A DNA stretch of 64,000 nt. Source: Trachythela sp. YZ-2020. Taxonomy: Eukaryota > Cnidaria > Anthozoa > Malacalcyonacea > Clavulariidae. The stretch spans positions 3,691,501-3,755,500 of the forward strand of contig JADLSH010000387.1 of assembly GCA_016169945.1 (NCBI GenBank), in the 5' to 3' direction. The notes below the pieces were generated by a model, which was not told the origin of the DNA, made no database searches, and was given only the letters and a program-made list of their open reading frames with translations. This document shows, piece after piece, positions 32,640-42,138 of this stretch (the first letter of the stretch is position 1; the number at the start of each line of letters is the position of its first letter). Position numbers and translations under genes: made by a program.

Positions 32640-32940
32640 TAAAACAAGGTCATAAAAGTGTCCGCCTATTTTGTTTTTTAATAATTTTCGAAATAAACTT
32701 TCATGCCATATCGAGTCAAACGCTTTTTGAAAGTCAACGAAGCAAGAAAATAATTTACCTTTTTGGCATTATTAACATATTTATTAATCAGAGTTCTCAT
32801 AGAGAAAATATGATCCGTTGTTCGGTATCCTCTAAAAAGCCAAAATGTTTGAGAAGGATGTAAAATATTCTGATCTTGGAAATGATTGCTTTTCATATAT
32901 TCAAGATTGAGCAAAATAGTTTTCCTAAACAACTCGTTAC
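32640..32940 (-). pseudogene. LINE reverse transcriptase fragment
   Basis: The minus strand reads FWLFRGYRTTDHIFSMRTLINKYVN, the conserved region before RT motif A (usually F(R)xGRxTTDxIFxLRxLIxK). It then continues, with frame shifts, toward what should be the F.DFKKAFDS motif. About 100 codons remain. It is an isolated fragment with no catalytic box. Confidence 0.6.
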
Positions 32941-33077
32941 GCCAGAAGTAATATGCTTAGCAAAGTGTGAACAAAGACAAAATTTAATAAAACTATGACA
33001 AGAAAAGCTACATTCAACGATGTTTTGTGGGGGAACCACGTGAAATAAATAAATAAAAATGAAAAGATAAATTTGTC

Positions 33078-33845
33078 CTTCAACAAAGCCAAAAGGGCAA
33101 AGTTAAAAAGGTCAAAGCCTATCGCGAAAAGTAGAAATTGCCGTCAAACTTTTAGTTCTTGGCTACAAGTCTTTCCTGTATTCGAAATGTTTTACAGTTC
33201 CCCTTTAGCTTTCAAGCCTTGGCCTTTTAGCTTTGGCACTTTGGCCTTTTTAGCTTATCTCTTTTAGCTTTGGCATTTAATAATTTTGCTCTTTTCAGCT
33301 TTGCCATTATTGGCTTTGGCCTTTAATTTTGGTCTTTTTAGCTTTTGTCTTTTTAGCTTTGGTCTTTTTAGCTTTGATCTGTTACCTTTGGTCTGTTTAA
33401 CTTTGGTCTTTTTAGCTTTGGTCTTTTTAGCTTTGGTCTTTTTAGCTTTGGCCTTTTTGGCTTTGGTCTTTCAGCTTTGACCTTTTAGCTGTGACCTTTT
33501 AGATTTGGCCTTTTAGGTTTGGCCTTTTAGCTTTGACCTGTTAGCTGTAACCTTTTAGCTTTGACCTTTTAGATTTGGCCTTTTAGCTTTGACCTTTATT
33601 AGCTTTGACCTACGATTAGCTTTGACCTTTTAGATTTAGCCTTTTAGCTGTGACCTTTTAGCTGTGGCCTTTTAGCTGTGGTCTTTTAGCTGTGACCTTT
33701 TAGTTTTGACCTTTATTAGCCTTGACCTTTTATTAGCTTTGACATTTTAGCATTGGCATTTTATCATTGACCTTATAGTTTTGGTCTCGTAAGTTTAGGA
33801 CTTTTAAAGATTTGTCCTTTTAGCTTTGGCCTTTTGGCTTTGTCG
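33078..33845. repeat. degenerate CTTTTAGCTTTGGC minisatellite
   Basis: About 45 units of 13-16 bp, consensus CTTTTAGCTTTGGC, with variants GATTTGG, GCTGTGAC and so on. The first two or so units (33084-33125) read in the opposite orientation (GCCAAAAGGGCAAAG). Plus-strand open frames (Phe-Leu-Ala-Leu-Val repeats) are translations of the array. Confidence 0.9.
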
Positions 33846-34004
33846 AGTATAACCTTAATCCATTTAGCTGGTGTAGAACTCGCCACTTATCAGTGCCAGT
33901 GAAGTAGCCACGCCTACTTACTTTTAAACTTTGTAAAACATCACAAGCTATATTTGACATGTGTCGATGCATTTTACCTCTTTTAAATTTTATAGACCCT
34001 AAAG

Positions 34005-35366
34005 CTAGTTAACGTAAACTAAATTAATTTTTACACTCATAAGCATCGCATGACCAGGTGAATACGGTGTAAGTTCACAAGGAATATAGACGTTACCATT
34101 CTTCTCATACCTTCCCAAGATGTCGGTTGCTATTGTGGTACCTATCCTTCTGATTGTATCCATTCCAATTGTATGACCAGCTGCGTGAAATAAGTCTACA
34201 AGTTTTTTGGACCTTGGCGCTTGATGAAGAGTAAGACCTAGACCTATATGGTTTGGAGTAAGCTTTTGCTTTCCAGATGCCAAATATATTATATCTTGTG
34301 CAATATCACATGTATAACTATGTAACTTACCTGCAAGAGCGGTCTCAGATTCTAAAACATTTGTACCCCCAAGTAGTATAGATATAAATAAGTATAAACT
34401 ATCTGGCATAATTTGTCTAACGTGGTCATCATCGATTCCTCCCAGCTATTGTTATGACCTTCAGTATTCTCCAATTCACTTCGGACGTGCAATGCACTAT
34501 GAACCAGTTGTTGTAAAATGCTATCTTTTAGTGGGGGGATGTTATCAGCCTCTTTTTCCTCATCCTCAGCAGTTATAAGTTGATGGGCTAATGAAAGTTG
34601 GGATGTTTGGCTTGGATATATAAATCAGCAAATGAGCTTTTGGGTCTATTGGTCGGAAAGGGCAAGATACTATATATTTATCGCGAACAGGCTCTGTATG
34701 CTGGAAATCACAACGGTTCCCTTTAACGTACCATCAGTTCGGCGTGATAAAAATGGACAGAGGATAGAGCCTTTAGAAGGATTGGCGAAGCGGTTATTTT
34801 TAACTTTATTACTGACACTATTAAGTGGTGTTTTAAGCTCGAATTGTCATTCAAATTTGGTGTTAATTGTTGCTTTCGTTGTTGTTTTTGCAACCCAGTT
34901 GTAGAAGGAACATCCACATTTACTTGAGTATTATACTCTGAAGGACTGCTATCGTCACCACTTTTTGTGAGATTATTTGGGATAATAGGGGTGGTTTTAA
35001 GACATACTTTCTTTTCTACTTCGTTTATGCGTGACCGCTTAAATGCAAATTTTCGTTCACCAGGTTGCTCAACTTCTGTTCAGTTTTGTAAACAATCTGA
35101 CTCTGCTCAAAAAAATTAGCGTTTAAGGTTGCGAATTCGGCTTTTAACTTCTTTTTTAACGTGGAGAACTCTTCAGCGGGAGTAGTCAAATTGTTTTCAT
35201 CATTTCGAAACTGCATTGGGGTAGAACAATCGATAGTTTGTACAAACAATATACAGTCATTGACGCTTGACTTACTTACATTTTGAAATGATTGACAATA
35301 AAGTCTTCCAGGTCTTTGAGGGTTGAACAGTCCGATTTTAAATCATCGGATTCGTTCATGTAATGC
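34005..35366 (-). CDS. uncharacterised gene fragment with HIGLG..LHQ motif, probably mobile-element associated
   Basis: Minus strand, in several pieces. A candidate first exon at 35366 starts MNESDDLKSDCSTLKDLEDF and runs to a good GTAAGT donor. After acceptor ATGCAG (35216) comes a coiled-coil-like stretch (EEFSTLKKKLKAEF...) and, one frameshift later, the basic FAFKRSRINEVEKK. A linker (LITAEDEEKEADNIPPLKD) is followed by a conserved-looking block at 34409-34005: MPDSLYLFISILLGG, then IAQDIIYLASGK, PNHIGLGLTLHQAPRSKKLVD and HAAGHTIGMDTIRR, then VYIPCELTPYSPGH. I recall very similar blocks in many uncharacterised cnidarian predicted proteins, which suggests a multi-copy, perhaps transposon-borne gene. 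Frameshifts near 35050 and 34420 indicate decay. The function is unknown and none should be assumed. Confidence 0.45.
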
Positions 35367-35594
35367 TCCGAGATCACAATGGAGTCAATTGTTGAGCGAA
35401 TTAGGCATCTGCAAAGCACAAACATCGATTGATTTCTGTGGTTCATTATTCATGTTATGAATATCTAGTTCTTTTGTCATTGCTTGAGGTTTACAATTAT
35501 GCAATGTATATGCTATTAGATTCGCTTCTAGCTCTCGAGTCACTAATTGGTTATTCTTTCTCCAATATCCCTTTTTCAAAATCAAAGACTTATT

Positions 35595-36618
35595 TTCATA
35601 GATAGATTACCATAGACGATTATAAAGCTCAGAATTTTCCGTTGCCTCACGAGAAGTACTATGATATATGACAGCGAGTAATAGAACTGCAATAGATCTT
35701 GGCAAACGATTAGGTCTCACTGACAACCACAAAGATTTGATGGAAGGGTTTTCGAAATCATAAATTCTTCTAGCTTTTATTTTTTAGTTAATGTAAGCAC
35801 AAACTCCACCCCCATTGTACGGTCATTTCGAAACAAATTAAAATTTGGCATGGAAACTGTAGAATCCGGGATTATATCAGTAAGCCACGTTTCAGTGATA
35901 CAAATAATGTCGATATCATTAATATTTGTAATTACGCTTAATTCATCAACTTTCCCACTCAAAGATCGAACATTAGCGATTAAAACACTTGGTAAATAAA
36001 CTTTATAATCATCATTCATCGTCTGGGTGGTCTCATGGGGATCTCCATTAACGAAGAGGGAGGGGGAAGGGAGAGAGAGGGGTGGGGGAATGGAAGGGAA
36101 GGGGGAGGGGGGAGAGGATGTGGGCTCAGGTAAGAATAAGGATGACAGACTGGGTTCATTACATTGAGAAAATTTGGTTCCATTGAAGCAGTTTGATAGG
36201 GGTATGTCATTTGAATATGAGAAAAAGGCCTCGAATTCTGAGGTTGATACAACGGGATGGATCGCTGGACTATATCGTTATGAAGGAAATCGCGTCTCCA
36301 ACCTTTTAAGCAAAACGCCCTCCTACGCAAAAATGGACGCGGCACGAGATAGTTAGGAGTTATGCTACTCAAACGTCCATTATTCGATGGAATAAGTGGC
36401 GGATCATTTCTTTGGAATGGATCATTCCCTTGGCTAGGCAAAGTTGACGAGATTAATTGAATATTATTGACCCAAGAGTCATGAACAACTTCATGACAAT
36501 TAGGTACTACGGAAGGGGCAGGATCTTGATTGGCTGATTTGACTGATAAATCAATAAATTGAGGCTGGGTATTTTCCTTTTCACTAAGTTTAGTATCATC
36601 ATTGTCTAACCCCCAGAC
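35595..36618 (-). pseudogene. LINE 5' part: ORF1 and start of ORF2 (APE endonuclease)
   Basis: ORF1 reads from beyond 36600 (about 200 codons, Pro-rich, DLSVKSANQDPAP... then a run of Pro/Ser/Leu near its end) to a TGA at 36016-36018. ORF2 starts at 36019 with an ATG that overlaps that stop as ATGA. ORF2 encodes the N-terminus of an apurinic-type endonuclease: LIANVRSLSGKVDEL, then ICITETWLTD, with the Glu in the expected TETWL position. After a frame shift near 35790, RIYDFENPSIKSLWLSVRP and AVIYHSTSRE follow. No reverse transcriptase follows, so the copy is 3'-truncated. ORF1 is cut off upstream by the small element at 36605-36704. LINEs copy themselves by nicking DNA with this endonuclease. 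Confidence 0.7.
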
Positions 36619-36704
36619 CCCCCGCCATGTTCCCGAATCTTCAATATACCATTTTCGTTGATGCCCCCCCCCTAACCATTTCTTAAAAAAGGCCCTGGCT
36701 TAGA
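36605..36704. mobile_element. truncated relative of the hAT-like element at 2882-3260
   Basis: AACCCCCAGACCCCCC, CCATGTTCCC and the end TTTCTTAAAAAAGGCCCTG match the right part of the 379-bp element. The left end is missing. It interrupts LINE ORF1. Confidence 0.65.
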
Positions 36705-36946
36705 GAGTCCTTTCATATCCGATCATACAACTATTCAGGTTTTTATAAATTCTTTCATTTTTCCCTATAATTTTGATACAAAAGTTTGTATATAGAAAGA
36801 CAAAAAAGTTGGTCATTTTAATCGGAAAAGTTGGTCATAATGATATGACACCCACAATCGTGATTCGTTCGCCACGCTCCTGATTGTAGAGATGTTGGGA
36901 ATTGAAAGTAGGCCCAACTATAGGGAGCCACCTTAAGCTTTCTGGA

Positions 36947-37670
36947 CGGCACCGTCGAATATCGTTCTCCAGAGGATGATGACTTTGAGCGGTCGTATCT
37001 TTGGCGCCCCTCATCCAAAACGGACGAAAATACCACCAGTCGATTCAGCAAAAAAAACCTGTTCTTGGTTAATGCCAAACAAATCGCTGAACACATTGTA
37101 ATCTGATATTTAATATATCGTAAACTAATTATATATTCAGTACCTTTGGTCGATTATAACTTCTGTTTTAAAAACCACGTGATTTTCGCTAATACACTGA
37201 TTTATAGAGCTTTAAAAACAGTACCTACAGACCAACTTTCAAAGAAAAACAATACAAATTGACAAAGTTACGGCAAAATTTGAAATGTAGCGTGCGCCCA
37301 AACTGGACTTTCAGACAAAAACAACCGGAAAAGGCCCAAAGACAAACAAAGACTGTTGCTATGGTTTTTAAGTGGCCGGAATGAATTCCCCAGGGTACAA
37401 TACCCTATATAAAATTTTTTTGTCGGGACTGAAGCGCGTAGGCAAACCATATATAGTCAAACTACGGCAAGCATGTGCATGCTGGAAAATACCCGATAAA
37501 TAAAAAAAAATTCAAAATAAATACTTCTACTCGTAGTATCGAAGCGAAACTTTCCAGAAGAAATACACAGATAAAAAGCCAAATTTCGACCATTAGAAGT
37601 CTGTGGTCAAATGCTAGAATAAAGAAGATATTAAAGATTGTTTGAGTTGAACTGGAGTATGACTGGAGGT
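36947..37670 (+). repeat. dispersed repeat, copy 2 (left part)
   Basis: A close match to 18217-19110 without the 148-bp element. It resumes at 39935-40045 (AAACTTTTAGTATTTT, TGTTTAGTCGGCAAAA) after the LINE insertion. Confidence 0.8.
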
Positions 37671-37675
37671 ATGTT

Positions 37676-39925
37676 TACATACATACATACATACATAATT
37701 TATTTGAAGCTCCTCGTAAGGCTTTTCAGCTCAAATTTACAAGATTATGATTACAAATATCTATGTTACAATTTACAAATTATGTTTACAAAGTTAAGAA
37801 TTAATTATCTACGTAGACTATAATAAAAGGTTAATTTTCCATTTACTCTATAAAGTTTAATATGTAGAATGTCTCTTAATTTAAAAAGTCTTTGAGAAGA
37901 TCCTTCTTTAAATTATATTTAAAGCTTAGAACCGTAGGTTTAGATTTCAGCGATTCATTTAAATCATTCCAGAGAGTGGAAGCTCTGAATAAAAAGGATT
38001 TCTGCGCTGTAGACGTTCTATAGAGGGGCTTGTGTAATTTGCTACTCTGGCGTGTCACTCGACGACTGATCTCAAATCGCGATTTGAACTTTTCACACAG
38101 ATAATCTGGTAAGCTGTTGTTTATACACTTATACATCATAAGGCAGTCCCTTAAGTACAAAATCTTTTCGACAGGAAGCCATTTCAATTGTTTTAGAACA
38201 GGCGTTATATGATCATATTTACGAGTGCCTGTTACTATACGTGCGGCAAAATTTTGTACAGTTTGTAATTTACTAATATTCTTCTGACTTATGGCAGACC
38301 AAACAGATGAGCAATAAAACAACTTTGAAAAAACACAAGATTGGATTATCGTTTCCAGAATTTGTTGCGCAAATAAATTCTTATCCTATTAATTTGGTGC
38401 AGTTTCTTCATGCACGACGATACCACTTGTTTAATGTGCTCGTCAAAGGATAAGGTTGAATCCATAGTCAAACCAAGATCTTTAGCATTTTGCACCGGAT
38501 GTATGGTCTTCCCAAGAAACGTGATTGTTGTGTCAAGTGGTATTTGTTTCAACATCTGCGGTGTACCAAAAAACATTATTTTTGTTTTACCGGGGTTTGC
38601 AAGAAGACTATTGTTACACAAGTATGTAGCGATGGTGGAAAGGTCTTTATTTATCGTCAACACTACATCTTGTAAATCGCTATCACGAAATGATAAAAAG
38701 AGTTTGGAGTCATCAACATAACTATCCAACTTGCTATTGAGTGGAATAGAAGGAAGGTCGTTAATGAAAATATTGAACAATAGGGGTCCCAGAATGCTTC
38801 CTTGTGGGACTCCTTTCGTAACGGGAATCAAGTCAGATGTTTCAGCACCAATCCGAACAGCTTGCATCCGACCAGAAAGATAACTCCTAAACCACTCGAG
38901 TGTATGAGACGATATTCCGCAAAGCCTTAGTTTGTGAAGGAGAATATCATGATCGATACTATCAAAGGCTTTGCTTAGATCCAGTAAAACTAGCACAGTG
39001 ATTTTCTTTTCATCAATAGCGTCAAAAATATAGTCGGTTACCATTAGGTGAAGTGATTCAGTTGAATGTTTCTGTCTATTGCCACTTTGATGTCTTGTCA
39101 GTCGACTATACCGCTCTAAGTAAGATGACAATTGATTATAAGCAATCCTTTCACATACCTTGGAATTAGCAACTAATAAGGAGATTGGACGATTGTTGCT
39201 TGCGACTTCGGGATCTCCTTCTTTCACATGTGGCACAACTTCAGCAATTTTCCATACAGTTGGAAATATGTTAGAGGTGAACGACAGATTTATTAAATCT
39301 GTTAAAGGTTTTGAAACAACAGAGAGACAATCTTTTAATACATTTATTGTCACTTTATCGTTGCCAGGGGATTTATTGGAGGGCATATTCATTACTGTTG
39401 CGTTCAGTTCTTCCCTGGTTATTTGACTTAGAAATAATTGTTCTGTCTGCGGGCAGTCTTCTACAGGTTCACGCTCTGCGACTGGAATAGAGTGGTCTTG
39501 CGCCAATTTCTTTACAGCTTCCGCTGTAAGGCTGCCCACCGAAGCAAAATATGAATTAAATTCATTTGCCATTACCTTGTGATTTGATGCCAATTTCAAT
39601 TCACCGCCAGATTTATTCGGCAAGTATCTCCTAATTGTTTTCCAAATGGCTCGACTGTTGTCTTTGTTTTGTGCGATCTCATTATCAACAAACAACTTTT
39701 CAGCTTCATTAATCATTTTATTTGTTTCAGTCTTTGACTTCCTAAAGATGGTTCAAGTCGCAACGTGTTTTCCTTGCTTTACGTAAATTTTTATCTCTTA
39801 TTTTCATTTGCTCTTTAATTTCAGGTGTAATAAAGGGATTCGTCCGATGTTTGAAAGACATTAGTTTGATAGGAGCTTGAAGATCTAGCGCCTGTAGAAA
39901 CTCGGTATTAAAGTGTTAAAGGATT
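37676..39925 (-). pseudogene. 5'-truncated CR1/L2-like LINE with reverse transcriptase
   Basis: The minus-strand copy is inserted in the dispersed repeat whose halves end at 37670 and resume at 39935. Its 3' tail is a (TATG)n microsatellite at 37676-37697. The main frame 39716-38346 (456 codons) is an RT: SNNRPISLL, then VLLDLSKAFDSIDHDILLHK (first catalytic Asp), GVPQGSILGPLLF, and SYVDDSKLF, the Y-x-DD catalytic box. A single frameshift at about 38350 leads to the C-terminal part 38322-37876 (VQNFAARIVTGTRKYDHITP..., FLFRASTLWNDL). Upstream of 39716 a short stretch (APIKLMSFKHRTNPFITPEI) is the linker before RT, also frameshifted. The endonuclease is missing. The RT core is largely intact, so the insertion is fairly young. 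Confidence 0.85.
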
Positions 39926-39934
39926 AAACTTTTA

Positions 39935-40045
39935 GGATTTAAGGATTAAACTTTTAGTATTTTTGATTCTGTAATGTTTAGTCGGCAAAATAGCCCACTG
40001 TTAAAAAGCTTATTTTGTAAGGATTCCAATAGTGTTAATTTCATT
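39935..40045 (+). repeat. dispersed repeat, copy 2 (right part)
   Basis: A continuation of 36947-37670 beyond the LINE. It matches 19090-19200. Confidence 0.75.
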
Positions 40046-40184
40046 GCCTGGGGGTAAATATTTTGCAAAGGAAATTGTACTCAAAGTGCTCTTGCAACAA
40101 CATAATTAAAAAGTGAATGTCCAGAATTATGTAGGATAAGGCTTGTTATGAATTCGAGTTTATGCTCGACTTTAAGCGACTAAC

Positions 40185-41135
40185 CACAACAACCGGAGAT
40201 TATACCATATGCACCATAGCTATCTTCTCTTTACCTCTTCTCACCCCAACCACACTAAAAGGTCTATTCTATTCTCTCAGTTCCTTCGTCTTCGCCGCAT
40301 TTGCAGTGAAGATGAGGACTTCCATACCAAAAGTCGGGAAATGAGAAACATTTTTGTCCAACACGGTTATCCCCTCTTTTAGATACTGCCTTTTCGAAAG
40401 CCTCCAATATTCCCCAGTCCGAAACTCTTCGAGACCCTGTGTCTAATGTTCCCAACAACAAAATACCCATAGTACTCAGTTACCATCCCACCAATTTCAC
40501 TGTAAGGGATGTCATTAGGAAGAATCTTCATATCTTGAAAAACGACCGTGAAACATCTTCCATTTTCACCGACAATCCCTTAGTCTCGTTTCGACATAGT
40601 AAAAATATCCGTGAAACCCTAGTCCACAGCTCTCTACCACAGGACTCGCCGTCACCTAATGGCACGCTCCTTGTGGTGTGCAGCTGTGTAAAACCTGTAA
40701 GGATATAGATTCTTCCACTACAATTTCGGCATCAAAATCCAAGTACACTGTTAAGCACCATTTCACGTGCACCTTCTCTCATCTCATCTACTGTATTTCA
40801 TGCAGTAAATGTGGCATGCTTTATATTGGTGAAACTGGTAGATATTTAAGGATAAGGTTTGGTGAGCATCGTCGTGCTGCCGTAAACCATGATGCTAAAC
40901 AACCTGTTGCCCGACATTTCAACACTGGCAATCACGGTGTTTCAGATATGAAAATTCGAGCTCTGTGTCCCATTTCTGGTAGTAATGATAGCCGCAAAGG
41001 CAAGAAATCCGTCTCATTTCCCAACTTGGCACCATTCATCCTCTCGGCATTAATGAGCGCCTCTCTTACATTTAATTCCTATCTGTTTATGCCTGCCATC
41101 AGCAGATACTCTACATCTCACTTCCTCTAATATAT
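40185..41135 (+). pseudogene. Penelope-like element fragment with GIY-YIG domain, copy 1
   Basis: The plus strand has the 3' part of a Penelope-like retroelement. 40300-40690 holds the region after the RT (ETLRDPVSNVPNNKIPIVL..., VRDVIRKNLHILKNDRE...). 40678-41130 holds the GIY-YIG endonuclease with its Cys knuckle: YCISCSKCGMLYIGETGRYL, then RFGEHRRAAV, ARHFNTGNHGVSDM. The CGMLYIGETG signature with the downstream Arg and His is plain. Frame changes occur near 40340 and 40680. Reverse transcriptase motifs are absent, so the copy is 5'-truncated. A relative is at 58503-59600. In these elements the GIY-YIG enzyme nicks target DNA. Confidence 0.8.
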
Positions 41136-41325
41136 AGTTCCTTATTTCTATCTTTCTTGCTTTGTTCGCTGCTCCTTATATGCTAATATATTTTGTGATG
41201 CGATTTTCATATTAGTTTGTTTATAGTTTGCTTTGATTAAATCCATCTAATTTGTTTATTTTTTATCACGTGATCGCTTTTGCATTCACTATAAAAGCAC
41301 ATATTTTTGCCCGACCCATTCTACT

Positions 41326-41365
41326 AATTTCCAGACGAGGGGCCTTCGCTCGAAACGTCGAAGTT
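41326..41365 (+). ncRNA. hammerhead-like motif after Penelope copy 1
   Basis: AATTTC-CAGACGA ... GAAA-CGTC-GAAGTT: a 6-bp helix (AATTTC with GAAGTT) closes a core resembling the hammerhead strands CUGANGA and GAAA, with GUC as the cleavage triplet and a self-complementary ACGT as a minimal stem III. Penelope-like elements are known to carry such ribozymes. Against it, the core has CAGA where CUGA is expected and stem II is weak. A TATAAAAGCACAT box lies 35 bases upstream. Confidence 0.4.
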
Positions 41366-41414
41366 CTTATTGTATTTTTCAGGTAGTTTTACACAACAGT
41401 CAACCGCCGAGTAT

Positions 41415-41600
41415 TGTACAATAACCTGCCGTGATTTGTGTCTGAACTACCTGAGAACGATATCGCAAACGTGGGGGTCCACTGTAGGTAGTACTCTACA
41501 ATAAGCTATAGTGATTTGTGTCTAAACTATCTGAGAAATACATCTTAGACGTGGAGGTCCAGTGTAGATAGGATTCTACAATAAGCTGCAGTTTCCGTTC
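41415..41600. repeat. tandem repeat, about 2.2 x 80 bp
   Basis: GTGATTTGTGTCT recurs at 41431 and 41511, and TCTACAATAAGCT at 41494 and 41575. The units differ by several substitutions. It lies between the Penelope fragment and the Gypsy element. Confidence 0.75.
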
Positions 41601-41741
41601 CAGTCCCCTATTAATAGTCGACCGCGTAAAGGAAACGGCCAATGACCGACCCATTACTGGGCCCGGGGTCTGTCCATGATGATACGGCCTAGCCCATAAA
41701 CTGTATCCAGCATACAGCAGTCGTCATCAAGGCCAGCACGG

Positions 41742-42096
41742 GTGGGCGACCATGGGCGAAAATGTTTAGTGAATACAGGTGCAACGGTGTCATTGGTCAG
41801 TAGAGAATACATTAGCGGCCCTTTGAAGCCATGTCCTTTGAATGCAAGGGGGATCGGTGGGGAAGACCTACAAGCGCTGGGAATTAAATATACTAATGTT
41901 TACCTCGGAACATTGACTGTATCCCATCAGTTTCTGGTTGTGGGAATGAGAAACATTTGTATTCTGGGTGCGGACATCTTAAAATTAGGGGGAATGGTTG
42001 TGGACATAGCGAATTCGAAGTTGTCGTGGCCGACGGGAGAAGTATATTACCGATTTTGCGTTGACTTTCTGCGTGTTAATTCGGTAACCAAGAAGG

Positions 42097-42098
<2 letters not shown>
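41742..42098 (+). pseudogene. Gypsy retropepsin and RT start
   Basis: This reads CLVNTGATVSLVSREYI, then ICILGADILKLGGMVVD, the paired strands of a retroviral-type aspartic protease, and ends YRFCVDFLRVNSVTKKD, the start of the Gypsy RT. The catalytic D-T/S-G is NTG here (AAT at 41772-41774), so Asp is replaced by Asn and the protease should be inactive. A GTG begins the open frame, and the real start lies upstream in the lost part. Confidence 0.75.

Positions 42099-42138
<40 letters not shown>

Noticed and set aside
33073..33480. Leu/Phe/Ala-rich membrane-like proteins
   Set aside because: They come from the CTTTTAGCTTTGG minisatellite and have no supporting context.
36174..36356. Plus-strand 60-codon frame
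   Set aside because: It is the opposite-strand shadow of LINE ORF1.
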